Below, one piece after another: positions 40,121 to 47,091 of a DNA stretch of 64,000 bases. How positions within the stretch are numbered: the stretch's first letter is position 1; each line of letters opens with the position of its first letter. The DNA is from Henricia sp. BOLD:AAB3569. Lineage: Eukaryota > Echinodermata > Asteroidea > Spinulosida > Echinasteridae. Both the position numbers and the translations under genes were made by a program. The stretch covers positions 89,434 through 153,433 of the forward strand of contig JBBELK010000028.1 in assembly GCA_037783545.1 (NCBI GenBank), in the 5' to 3' direction. The notes under the pieces are model-generated. The model searched no databases, was not told where the DNA came from, and saw only the letters and a program-made list of their open reading frames with translations.

Positions 40121-40323
40121 GGGAATCGTAAGAAAACTTCGCTTTTGAGCGATTATGGTCACAAATTTTATATCATTGTGACCGACATTATACACTGATT
40201 CTGCTGGACCGCCCTCGAATTGTCAGGTTTAGTAATTTTGGTGTATTTTGTAGTTAAAATATTGTATATTTCTTAGGTTTATTGCTATGGCTGACCATTA
40301 AGGTCAGTCAAGCGCAACCAGCC
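40093..40323 (+). promoter_or_regulatory. LINE 5' UTR and presumed internal promoter region
   Basis: The 231 bp between the satellite junction and the first in-frame ATG of ORF1 have no homology to the satellite, apart from an 8-bp CGAGCTCC at 40113-40120 that repeats the satellite edge at 40085-40092. A stem-loop, TCGCT-TTTG-AGCGA, lies at 40139-40152. The 3' part is AT-rich. LINE 5' UTRs usually hold an internal promoter, but no core element is recognisable here. Confidence 0.6.
40287..40301 (+). CDS. Four-codon upstream ORF in the LINE 5' UTR
   Basis: ATGGCTGACCATTAA encodes MADH and ends 22 bp before the ORF1 start at 40324, in a different reading frame. It is the nearest ATG upstream of ORF1, so scanning ribosomes would meet it first. 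A regulatory role is inference; very short upstream ORFs also arise by chance. Confidence 0.3.
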   Translation: MADH

Positions 40324-41964
40324 ATGCAGGGCCAGACAAGCAGTACCGCGTCTTGCTCTGCTGGCCCCATTGTTCCCGGTGACGAGCCCTTTCAAGGGGT
40401 CACCAGGAACAATGGAGTGTTTTTCCATGCGGTCGACAATGTCTCCGTTCAGGATTACATGAACTCCTTTGCAGACCAACTACCACAACAATCTATTGTC
40501 TCCGCGTCAAGGATTTCTAATGGCAGAATTGCTTTTTACTTAAGCTCGAGAACAGAAGTCATCGAGGCAGTCCACACAGGACTCGCCTACGATGGCGGCT
40601 TTATCGAGCTTACACCACTCAATCGCCCTACTACCCGGCTAACACTCTCAAACGTATACCCAGAAATCCCGAACGGAGTCATTGCGGCCCAACTATCATC
40701 CTTTTGCAAGGTGGTGTCGCAGATCCGTCCGATCCCCCTGGGAATTAAAAACAAGAAACAATTAAACATAATGAGCTTCCGACGACAGGTCCAGATCCTT
40801 CTTAATCCTAACATTAATCTCCCCGACCACATAAATTTTACATTTTCTGGAGCCAACTATCGTGTTTTCTTAACAACTGAGTCGGTTCGGTGTTTCCTCT
40901 GCCGGGAGTTCGGGCACGTAAGCAAAAACTGCAAGAAACACCCTTCCAACCCTGAAAATCAACCGGACCCCACCGTAGACAATCCTCTAAACCCACCACC
41001 CGTATTCATGCACGGAAAAAACAAAAAATCTGACCCCAAACACCCACCAAAATCGTCTAAACCCAACAATCCCATCTCTTCTGCCACCACCCCTCCCAAA
41101 GCACCTCCACCCAAACCTCCCCGCGCGGCTGCGCCCGCCCCCGGCCCGTCTAACCACCCTGGTAGGAAAGGCGGGTCGGCCCCGGCTTGTGCCTCGGGCG
41201 CGACCGGTGCTGCCAATTCTGGCGCACCGAACTCGTCGTCCGGCTCCGTGGCCGATGCGGGTGTAGCCCGCGGGGTCACAACCCCATCCCAACCCTCCTC
41301 CTCCAGTTCAACGACAAATGAGAATGCGACAAACTTCGGCTCTCCCCCTGCTCCTCACAGAACATTTTCTGAAGTCTTGACTAAACGCAAGAACCCCCCA
41401 CCCAAATCGCCCCCTGTTCCCTTCAAACTGACTCCCCTCAAATATACCTCTCCTGTTCACAAAATGGCTAAGACAGCCATGAGCCCTAGTTCGTCACAAT
41501 CTCCTTCTCTCTCCCAGGCCCTCGAGGCCCATACACCGGTTTCTTCACCCGCTCCTTCTCCTCGTGTGGCCAATGCCCCTCCCATTCCAGCACAACCCAC
41601 TCCAGTCCATCCTACTCTAGCCCCACCCACCTCAGCCCCACCCACTTCAGCTCCATCAATTACCCCTGTTCCCGCCCCACCCACCTCCGCCCCCTCCACT
41701 GACACTCCTGGTCCATCTGTTTCCTCTCCCATGCCTCTCTCACAGACTTCCGTACTTTCGACTCCCGGCGGTCAGAACACCGACACCGACTCTATGCAAT
41801 GGGAGGATACTCAGGCGGAAGATGATCTGACGTCTGATATCCTCCCTACATCCCGTGGCCCCCTGTCGTCGGAAGATCTCATAAAATTTCTTGTCTTGGT
41901 GAAGGGAAAAAAAAAACAGTCCAGTTTGCAAAGAAATTCACGTCTAACATCCCTGGACTGGTAA
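40324..41964 (+). CDS. LINE ORF1: gag-like nucleic-acid-binding protein with one CCHC zinc knuckle
   Basis: As read, the ORF is 546 aa from the first in-frame ATG (MQGQTSSTAS); the open frame begins 14 codons earlier with a TTG, which is unlikely to initiate. Residues about 30-185 are a compact region of alternating hydrophobic segments, as in the RRM-like part of Tx1/L1-type ORF1 proteins (inference, no fold search). One CCHC knuckle follows: C190, C193, H198, C203 (CX2CX4HX4C). From about residue 210 to 500 the chain is low-complexity, rich in Pro, Ser, Thr and Ala, with a short repeat (PPTSAPPTSAP) near 41620-41690. The family role is to bind LINE RNA and form the ribonucleoprotein with ORF2 protein. 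The printed C-terminus is probably wrong: after an A10 run at 41907-41916 the frame ends within 16 codons, while the frame reached by one added base continues to 42053. Confidence 0.85.
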   Translation: MQGQTSSTASCSAGPIVPGDEPFQGVTRNNGVFFHAVDNVSVQDYMNSFADQLPQQSIVSASRISNGRIAFYLSSRTEVIEAVHTGLAYDGGFIELTPLNRPTTRLTLSNVYPEIPNGVIAAQLSSFCKVVSQIRPIPLGIKNKKQLNIMSFRRQVQILLNPNINLPDHINFTFSGANYRVFLTTESVRCFLCREFGHVSKNCKKHPSNPENQPDPTVDNPLNPPPVFMHGKNKKSDPKHPPKSSKPNNPISSATTPPKAPPPKPPRAAAPAPGPSNHPGRKGGSAPACASGATGAANSGAPNSSSGSVADAGVARGVTTPSQPSSSSSTTNENATNFGSPPAPHRTFSEVLTKRKNPPPKSPPVPFKLTPLKYTSPVHKMAKTAMSPSSSQSPSLSQALEAHTPVSSPAPSPRVANAPPIPAQPTPVHPTLAPPTSAPPTSAPSITPVPAPPTSAPSTDTPGPSVSSPMPLSQTSVLSTPGGQNTDTDSMQWEDTQAEDDLTSDILPTSRGPLSSEDLIKFLVLVKGKKKQSSLQRNSRLTSLDW

Positions 41965-42053
41965 AACAACTCAAACCTCTAAAAAACTACGCCCCTATCG
42001 GTAAGCCCATGCAGAAGAGGATAGGTACACTCTTAAAATCTCTTGATCGTTAA
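41919..42053 (+). pseudogene. Displaced C-terminal segment of ORF1, out of frame after an A10 run
   Basis: In the +1-shifted frame, 44 codons follow the A10 run without a stop and end with TAA at 42051-42053. The peptide is basic and well-formed (begins VQFAKKFTSN, ends TLLKSLDR), unlike the read-through tail of ORF1. Including it would bring the ORF1 stop to 29 bp before the ORF2 ATG instead of 118 bp. The break lies exactly at the homopolymer, so a one-base consensus error, a true mutation, or slippage during expression are all possible. Confidence 0.7.
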
Positions 42054-42082
42054 TATCACTGTCTTTTCTCATTTCCTTTAAT

Positions 42083-45000
42083 ATGGAGGTTTCTTTGCGT
42101 GTGTTTTTGGCCTGCGTCATGACATTGTCATTGCTCACTCTTAACACGGGGGGATGCCTATCCCCCATAAAAAATACTGCTCTCAAAATTTTCACTGATA
42201 CCCTTGGTAATAGCCCTGATATTGTTTTCCTTCAAGAAACATATACTTTAAAAGAACAAAATTCGTGCTGGAACGTATGGTCCCACAGCCCCCACTGCTC
42301 TCCCGGGCCCACCCCCGGATCGGGAGTCACCACGCTCATAAAATCCAACAAAATTGATGTTCTCTCTCACTCTTCTATTTTCCCCGGTTATATTCATTAC
42401 ACTAAATTTAAATTTCAAGATACTGTTTTTCACCTCTACAATACTTTAATTCCACAAAATAACGATACTGCTCTTAAAGCCATTCAATCCTTTGTGGACC
42501 ATAGTTCCAGCTGCAGTGACAATGTCATAATAGGAGGTGATTTCAATTGTTGTCTTAATCCTCTTGTTGATCGTCTGCGTACGTCGGTTGAGCGTAGACC
42601 CAAAGTCGTCATGGCTCTCAGGGGCGCTGTAAATGCATTGTCCCTTTGTGATGCCTGGCGCAGACTGAATCCCAACAAACAAGAGTTCACCTGGTTTCAT
42701 AACTACCCAGCCTCTGTGCAGGGTGTTTATAAAGCCAGGTTAGATCGTGTTTACATTCCTTCCTCCTTATGCCCCTCGGTTAATTCTGTGTCTATTATTC
42801 CCTGTTCTCTCTCCGATCACAGTGCTGTCAGTATTGCGTTTACTTTCCCCTCTCGAATTCAAAGAGGGAGTGCTTACTGGCATTTTAATAACTCTCTCTT
42901 AGATGATGACAACTACAAAGACATTATAAACCACTTCTGGGCTGATTGGACAATGAAAAAAGGAGACTTTCCAGATCTAGCCTCGTGGTGGGACTTTGGA
43001 AAGTCCCACATAAAGTCCATCACCCAGATGTATAGCAGTAAAATCGCTCGCCAAAAACGTCAAACACTCTTTCAACTTAACAAAAAAATCAACGATCTTC
43101 AGTCTGCGCCAGACTTCACTCTAGAAATAAGAGACGCTCTTAAGGAGCATAGGGACAATTTAAATTTTCTGTTAAAGTGTGAAGCGGAAGGCGCTCTTGT
43201 CAGATCCCGCTTCAAATTCACTAATGAAACTGACACCTGCTCCACATTCTTCTTCAACTTGGAAAAAAACAACTCTGCTTCTAAACACATCTCTAGAATT
43301 CGTCTTGCCACTGGGCAAATCACCGATAATCCTAAAGAAATCAAAACCCATATCCATGACTTTTACCAGTCCCTCTACACTTCTACTCCAACAGACGAGA
43401 GCGCCCTCGGCGAACTGTTAATTGGATTAAATCAACTTGACCCTGCAGATTCAGAGGACCTCGAGCGCCCTCTATCTCTGCAGGAACTCGACCTCGCCGT
43501 CAGGGAACTTGGCAAAAACAAAACGCCCGGTCTTGACGGCCTCTCTTCAGAATTTTTTCAGTGCTTCTGGCCCACTCTCAAAAATGATTTTCTTGCCGTT
43601 CTCAACGCTTCTTTCTCCTCAGGTTCCCTTCCTCATTCCTTGAGACGTGCTGTCATCACCCTTTTGCCCAAGAAAGGTGATTTGGCCGATATTGCCAATT
43701 GGCGGCCCGTCTCCCTTTCAAACACTGACTACAAGATTTTTGCCAAGTTGCTTGCCGGCAGGTTAAAGCAATGCATTGGCAGCGTCGTCGGCCCGGACCA
43801 GACCTACTGTGTCCCGGGCCGATCAATACATGATAATTTAAATTTAATTCGGGATATTTTATTTTACTTTAATGCTAATGACTTGCCTTTAGCCGTGGTC
43901 AACCTTGATCAGAAGAAAGCCTTTGATAACGTTGACCACGGCTACTTGTTTAACACAATGAGGGCCATGGGCTTTGGGGATCGTTTCATCCGACACATCG
44001 ACATTTTGTACGGCAGCGCCGAGAGCCTTGTTAAGGTCGGTGGCTCCCTGACCTCTCCTTTCCCATTTGAGAAAGGAATAAGGCAGGGATGCCCGCTCTC
44101 GGGGCTGCTGTACTCAATCGCCATTGAACCACTCATCAATAAACTTAGACTAAAACTTTCTCCCTATTCGTTTCATATTCCTGATACAAACTCATCTGTC
44201 TCTGTGTCGGCGTACGCAGACGACGTGTCTCTCTTTATCACCTCCGACGCAGGCTTTAACGTTGCTGAAGAGGTATATGACCTCTTTAGCAGCGCCTCTT
44301 CTGCATGTCTCAATACCCGGAAGTCCCAGGGATTGTGGGTCGGATCATGGACCGGACGGAAAGACAATCCTCTGGGTTTTTCTTGGAACAGCGAAGGACT
44401 TGCCTTTCTTGGAGTTCACCTTGGGAACACAAATAACTACATAAAACAAAACTGGATTAAATGTAAAGAAAAACTTAACAAAACTCTTAATTCCTGGTTT
44501 CACCGTCTTTACTCTCTTTCTTTCAAAGGAAAAGTTTTAATTGCTAATCAACTTGCCGCTTCAAAAATCTTTCACTGCATTGCTGTTCTTTCTCCTCCAG
44601 ACAATGTTATCCGTGAACTCCAAGAAAGTCTTGTCAATTTCGTCTGGTCCCGCAAGCAGCACCACCTTAAAAAGGAACTTTTGTATCAAAAACCTGACAA
44701 TGGAGGGATGGGTCTGGCACGCCTCCAGGCACGCATTATGACATTTCGACTTCGCACTATACAACGTTTTCTCGACCTCTCCCCCCATCCCAGTTTCCTA
44801 CTCTTCCGCCATTTCTTAAGACAGTACAAGAAACTGGGTTATGATTTCCAACTTTTTCACTTCAACACTGATCCGAAATTCCACTCTCGCCTTCCCTGCT
44901 TCTACAGTGACATACTGCGTGCCTGGACGGCGTCCGGGGCTCGATTGGAAACGCGACCTGACAATATCAACCACGTCATTAATTTACCAATTGCTAGCCT

Positions 45001-45964
45001 ACTTAATGATGCAGCTGATGGTGACGCTATGCCTCCACTGCGGCTCAAAGCGTGCGGTATTCTTCTCGTCCGCCATCTCATCGACTTTAACACCGCTCTC
45101 TGGATTGACGCCCGGACCTTCCATTTCCCCCTCCAAGGACTCCGCCCACCCTCGCTTCGTCTTCTTGAACAAGATCTTCACCGTATTCATCTGTCACTAC
45201 TTCAGCACTTCCCAACTGTCTTCTGCGTTAATGGATGTCGTCTTCCCGTTTCTCAACTCTGCGCTCTCCCACCATTTCCGGACACTCCCGTCAATTTTGT
45301 CTTCTCTTCAATACAAAATGGACTCTCCGCACCATCCAAAGTCATCTACAATATCTTCAACACTTCGTCTTCTCCGTTATCTTCACACTGGCATGAAAAC
45401 GGCTTTCTGAATCCTGGAACTTCCATTCAATGGAAACAATTATATCACCTGCACTCAACAAAGAAAGAGGACGACGTACAGTTCAAGCTTTTTCACAACA
45501 TCCTTCCATCGCTTGCTGTACTAAGCCACATCATACCCGACAGATTTGCTTCCTGTGGATGGTGCGGAGAGCCGGGCTCAATCAAGCACCTATTCATCAC
45601 CTGCCCAGCAATCCAGCCAACCCTCACAACTCTTCATCAGATGCTAAGTCGCCTTCTTCCTTCTACACAACTGAACTTTGACCTCTACTGGGCCCTCATC
45701 CCGCACGCGAAGAGTCGCAGCAAGGAGACAGTTCGATTGTCGAATTCTCTCATCATCAGCTGCAAAAACACCATCTATTTTCTCTACCGTACTTCTCGCT
45801 TCGTCGACCCTCTCATCATCTGGAAACACAATCTCAAATTCAAAATTCTCATAAATTTCTCATTTTACAAATCAATCAACAATCTCCCTCGTTTTCACCA
45901 AAAATGGTCAATTAACAACGCAATCTTTGAATACAACAACGGTATGATGACGTGGTTGATATAA
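42083..45964 (+). CDS. LINE ORF2: endonuclease-reverse transcriptase polyprotein, Tx1-like
   Basis: The ORF is intact, 1293 aa; ATG at 42083 is the first in frame, and Met13 (42119), next to the conserved LLTLNTGG, is an alternative start. The N-terminal apurinic-type endonuclease spans about residues 14-255: N21, E52 (FLQET), D153 and N155 (GGDFN), the RLDRVYIP segment, and D245-H246 (SDHSAV) match the catalytic positions of LINE endonucleases. The reverse transcriptase lies at about 480-790: NWRPVSLSNTDYKIFAK, D609 in NLDQKKAFD, the RQGCPLSGLLYS block, and Y711-A-D713-D714 (YADD). A C-terminal finger has C1158, C1161, H1169, C1174 (CX2CX7HX4C). There is no RNase H domain, as is normal for this group. 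The protein nicks the target and copies the LINE RNA by target-primed reverse transcription. All key residues are present, so the enzyme may be active. Confidence 0.95.
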   Translation: MEVSLRVFLACVMTLSLLTLNTGGCLSPIKNTALKIFTDTLGNSPDIVFLQETYTLKEQNSCWNVWSHSPHCSPGPTPGSGVTTLIKSNKIDVLSHSSIFPGYIHYTKFKFQDTVFHLYNTLIPQNNDTALKAIQSFVDHSSSCSDNVIIGGDFNCCLNPLVDRLRTSVERRPKVVMALRGAVNALSLCDAWRRLNPNKQEFTWFHNYPASVQGVYKARLDRVYIPSSLCPSVNSVSIIPCSLSDHSAVSIAFTFPSRIQRGSAYWHFNNSLLDDDNYKDIINHFWADWTMKKGDFPDLASWWDFGKSHIKSITQMYSSKIARQKRQTLFQLNKKINDLQSAPDFTLEIRDALKEHRDNLNFLLKCEAEGALVRSRFKFTNETDTCSTFFFNLEKNNSASKHISRIRLATGQITDNPKEIKTHIHDFYQSLYTSTPTDESALGELLIGLNQLDPADSEDLERPLSLQELDLAVRELGKNKTPGLDGLSSEFFQCFWPTLKNDFLAVLNASFSSGSLPHSLRRAVITLLPKKGDLADIANWRPVSLSNTDYKIFAKLLAGRLKQCIGSVVGPDQTYCVPGRSIHDNLNLIRDILFYFNANDLPLAVVNLDQKKAFDNVDHGYLFNTMRAMGFGDRFIRHIDILYGSAESLVKVGGSLTSPFPFEKGIRQGCPLSGLLYSIAIEPLINKLRLKLSPYSFHIPDTNSSVSVSAYADDVSLFITSDAGFNVAEEVYDLFSSASSACLNTRKSQGLWVGSWTGRKDNPLGFSWNSEGLAFLGVHLGNTNNYIKQNWIKCKEKLNKTLNSWFHRLYSLSFKGKVLIANQLAASKIFHCIAVLSPPDNVIRELQESLVNFVWSRKQHHLKKELLYQKPDNGGMGLARLQARIMTFRLRTIQRFLDLSPHPSFLLFRHFLRQYKKLGYDFQLFHFNTDPKFHSRLPCFYSDILRAWTASGARLETRPDNINHVINLPIASLLNDAADGDAMPPLRLKACGILLVRHLIDFNTALWIDARTFHFPLQGLRPPSLRLLEQDLHRIHLSLLQHFPTVFCVNGCRLPVSQLCALPPFPDTPVNFVFSSIQNGLSAPSKVIYNIFNTSSSPLSSHWHENGFLNPGTSIQWKQLYHLHSTKKEDDVQFKLFHNILPSLAVLSHIIPDRFASCGWCGEPGSIKHLFITCPAIQPTLTTLHQMLSRLLPSTQLNFDLYWALIPHAKSRSKETVRLSNSLIISCKNTIYFLYRTSRFVDPLIIWKHNLKFKILINFSFYKSINNLPRFHQKWSINNAIFEYNNGMMTWLI

Positions 45965-46014
45965 CTTTCATATTTCCTTGTGACTCTTCTTCGGCTCGTC
46001 TCCCGGAGCGTTTG

Positions 46015-46459
46015 CTCGCTTTTAGCGAGACAGGCTTTATGCCACGCTTCCGGGTTTCGAGCCATTCTGTCTTTTTTTTCACTTTCCCCCCTTTTTTGTC
46101 CTGGGATTTTGCGTCGGCTCTCTTGCCCCTGGATCGGCTGCTCGACTTGTCGAGACATGGTGTATACCTCCGGTCTGGATGTGGGTTTGCTGGCGTAAAT
46201 CTTCTTGCTGGTGTCTAGATCGGCTGCTCGGCTTTTGTCGAGACATGGCAGTTGCCTCCGATCTGGGCACCGGCGTCCGCCCCAACCCCCGCTCTTTATT
46301 TTGTTTTGTTGTCTTTCTTTTTCTGTTGCGTCGGCTTGCCCGTCCCTAAATCGGCTGCTCGACTTGTCGAGACGTGGCGTATGCCTCCGGTATGGGGGCG
46401 GGCTTGCTGACGTAAATCTCCTTGCTAGTGTCCGGATCGGCTGCTCGGCTTTTGTCGAG
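46015..46459 (+). ncRNA. Series of five related stem-loops in the LINE 3' UTR
   Basis: Stems are read directly from the + strand. Loop 1 is CTCGC-TTTTA-GCGAG at 46015-46029. Loop 2 is CTCGAC-TT-GTCGAG at 46141-46154. Loop 3 is CTCGGC-TTTT-GTCGAG at 46227-46242, with a G-U pair. Loop 4 is like loop 2, at 46358-46371. Loop 5 is like loop 3, at 46444-46459. The variation keeps pairing (A-U to G-U) while loop length changes between two types. Some LINEs (for example the UnaL2 type) use a 3' stem-loop for recognition by their reverse transcriptase, so a role in template recognition is a reasonable inference. These lie about 650-1100 bp from the end, further upstream than in those families. Confidence 0.6.
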
Positions 46460-46490
46460 ACATGGCGTAGCCTCCGATCCGGGCATTGGT
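46133..46490 (+). repeat. Tandem repeat in the LINE 3' UTR, unit about 217 bp with two half-units
   Basis: The core ATCGGCTGCTCG(A/G)C...GTCGAGAC(A/G)TGG occurs at 46133, 46219, 46350 and 46436. Spacings are 86, 131 and 86 bp, so a 217-bp unit containing two halves is present twice, the second unit truncated after its second half. Flanking words also repeat (CCTCCGGTCTGG / CCTCCGGTATGG, CTTGCTGGTGTCTAG / CTTGCTAGTGTCCGG, TTGCGTCGGCT). Tandem repeats in LINE UTRs are known in several families. Confidence 0.85.
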
Positions 46491-47085
46491 GATCCCCTCT
46501 CAGTCTTCACTCATGTTTCTCTTCTGTATTCTTTCTTATTGTTTTTGTCTCATCCAATCTAAGTGACAACAACACGTCCCTCATCCTACCCCCGTGGACG
46601 GAGGTCGCCACTTGCAGGCGCATTGCGCCCGCATGCTGTGGTTGGCGACCCCTGGCCTTCCCCACCCATTCCTCTCCGGATGGGTACCCCCCTTTTTTTT
46701 TCTTCTTCTCTCCTTCCTTCTCTGTGTTGTTGTCAAGAATGTATCGTTTTTTTTCTTCTTTGTAAGTGGAGCGCCACTTGTGTATGTTTAAATACGCCTT
46801 TGTTTCATGATTTAACATGTATTATGAACTATTTTGTTTTGTTGATCAGTTATTTTCTTATTTGTTTAAAAGTATATTCAAGTAACATAGTTTCCTATTT
46901 ACTATCCCTAATGAGACCTACAATGTGTTCAACTTATTATGTTACTTTACTAAATACCAAATCAATGATTTTGTTCGCTAATATATCTATGTACTTATTT
47001 TTGACTTAGATTTTGCATCTTTGTGTTAATATTATGTTTTCGTTTTTTACTTTGTAAATATTATTGTTATCATTACTGAAGATGC

Positions 47086-47091
47086 AATAAA
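47086..47091 (+). terminator. AATAAA polyadenylation signal of the LINE
   Basis: AATAAA lies 22 bp before the end of the element, the usual spacing for cleavage and polyadenylation. The element ends TTTTGAAAAGTTAAG and then satellite resumes. No A-tail is preserved, so either the tail was lost at insertion or the RNA ended without one. Confidence 0.65.

Noticed and set aside
40959-41279. Gly- or Ala-rich minus-strand open frames opposite ORF1
   Set aside because: They mirror the Pro/Ser/Ala-rich low-complexity part of ORF1 and have no independent support.
45952-47009. Small open frames in the LINE 3' UTR (for example 45952-46218 and 46563-47009)
   Set aside because: No conserved motif, and the sequence is T/C-rich or made of the 217-bp repeat. 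They are best taken as chance.
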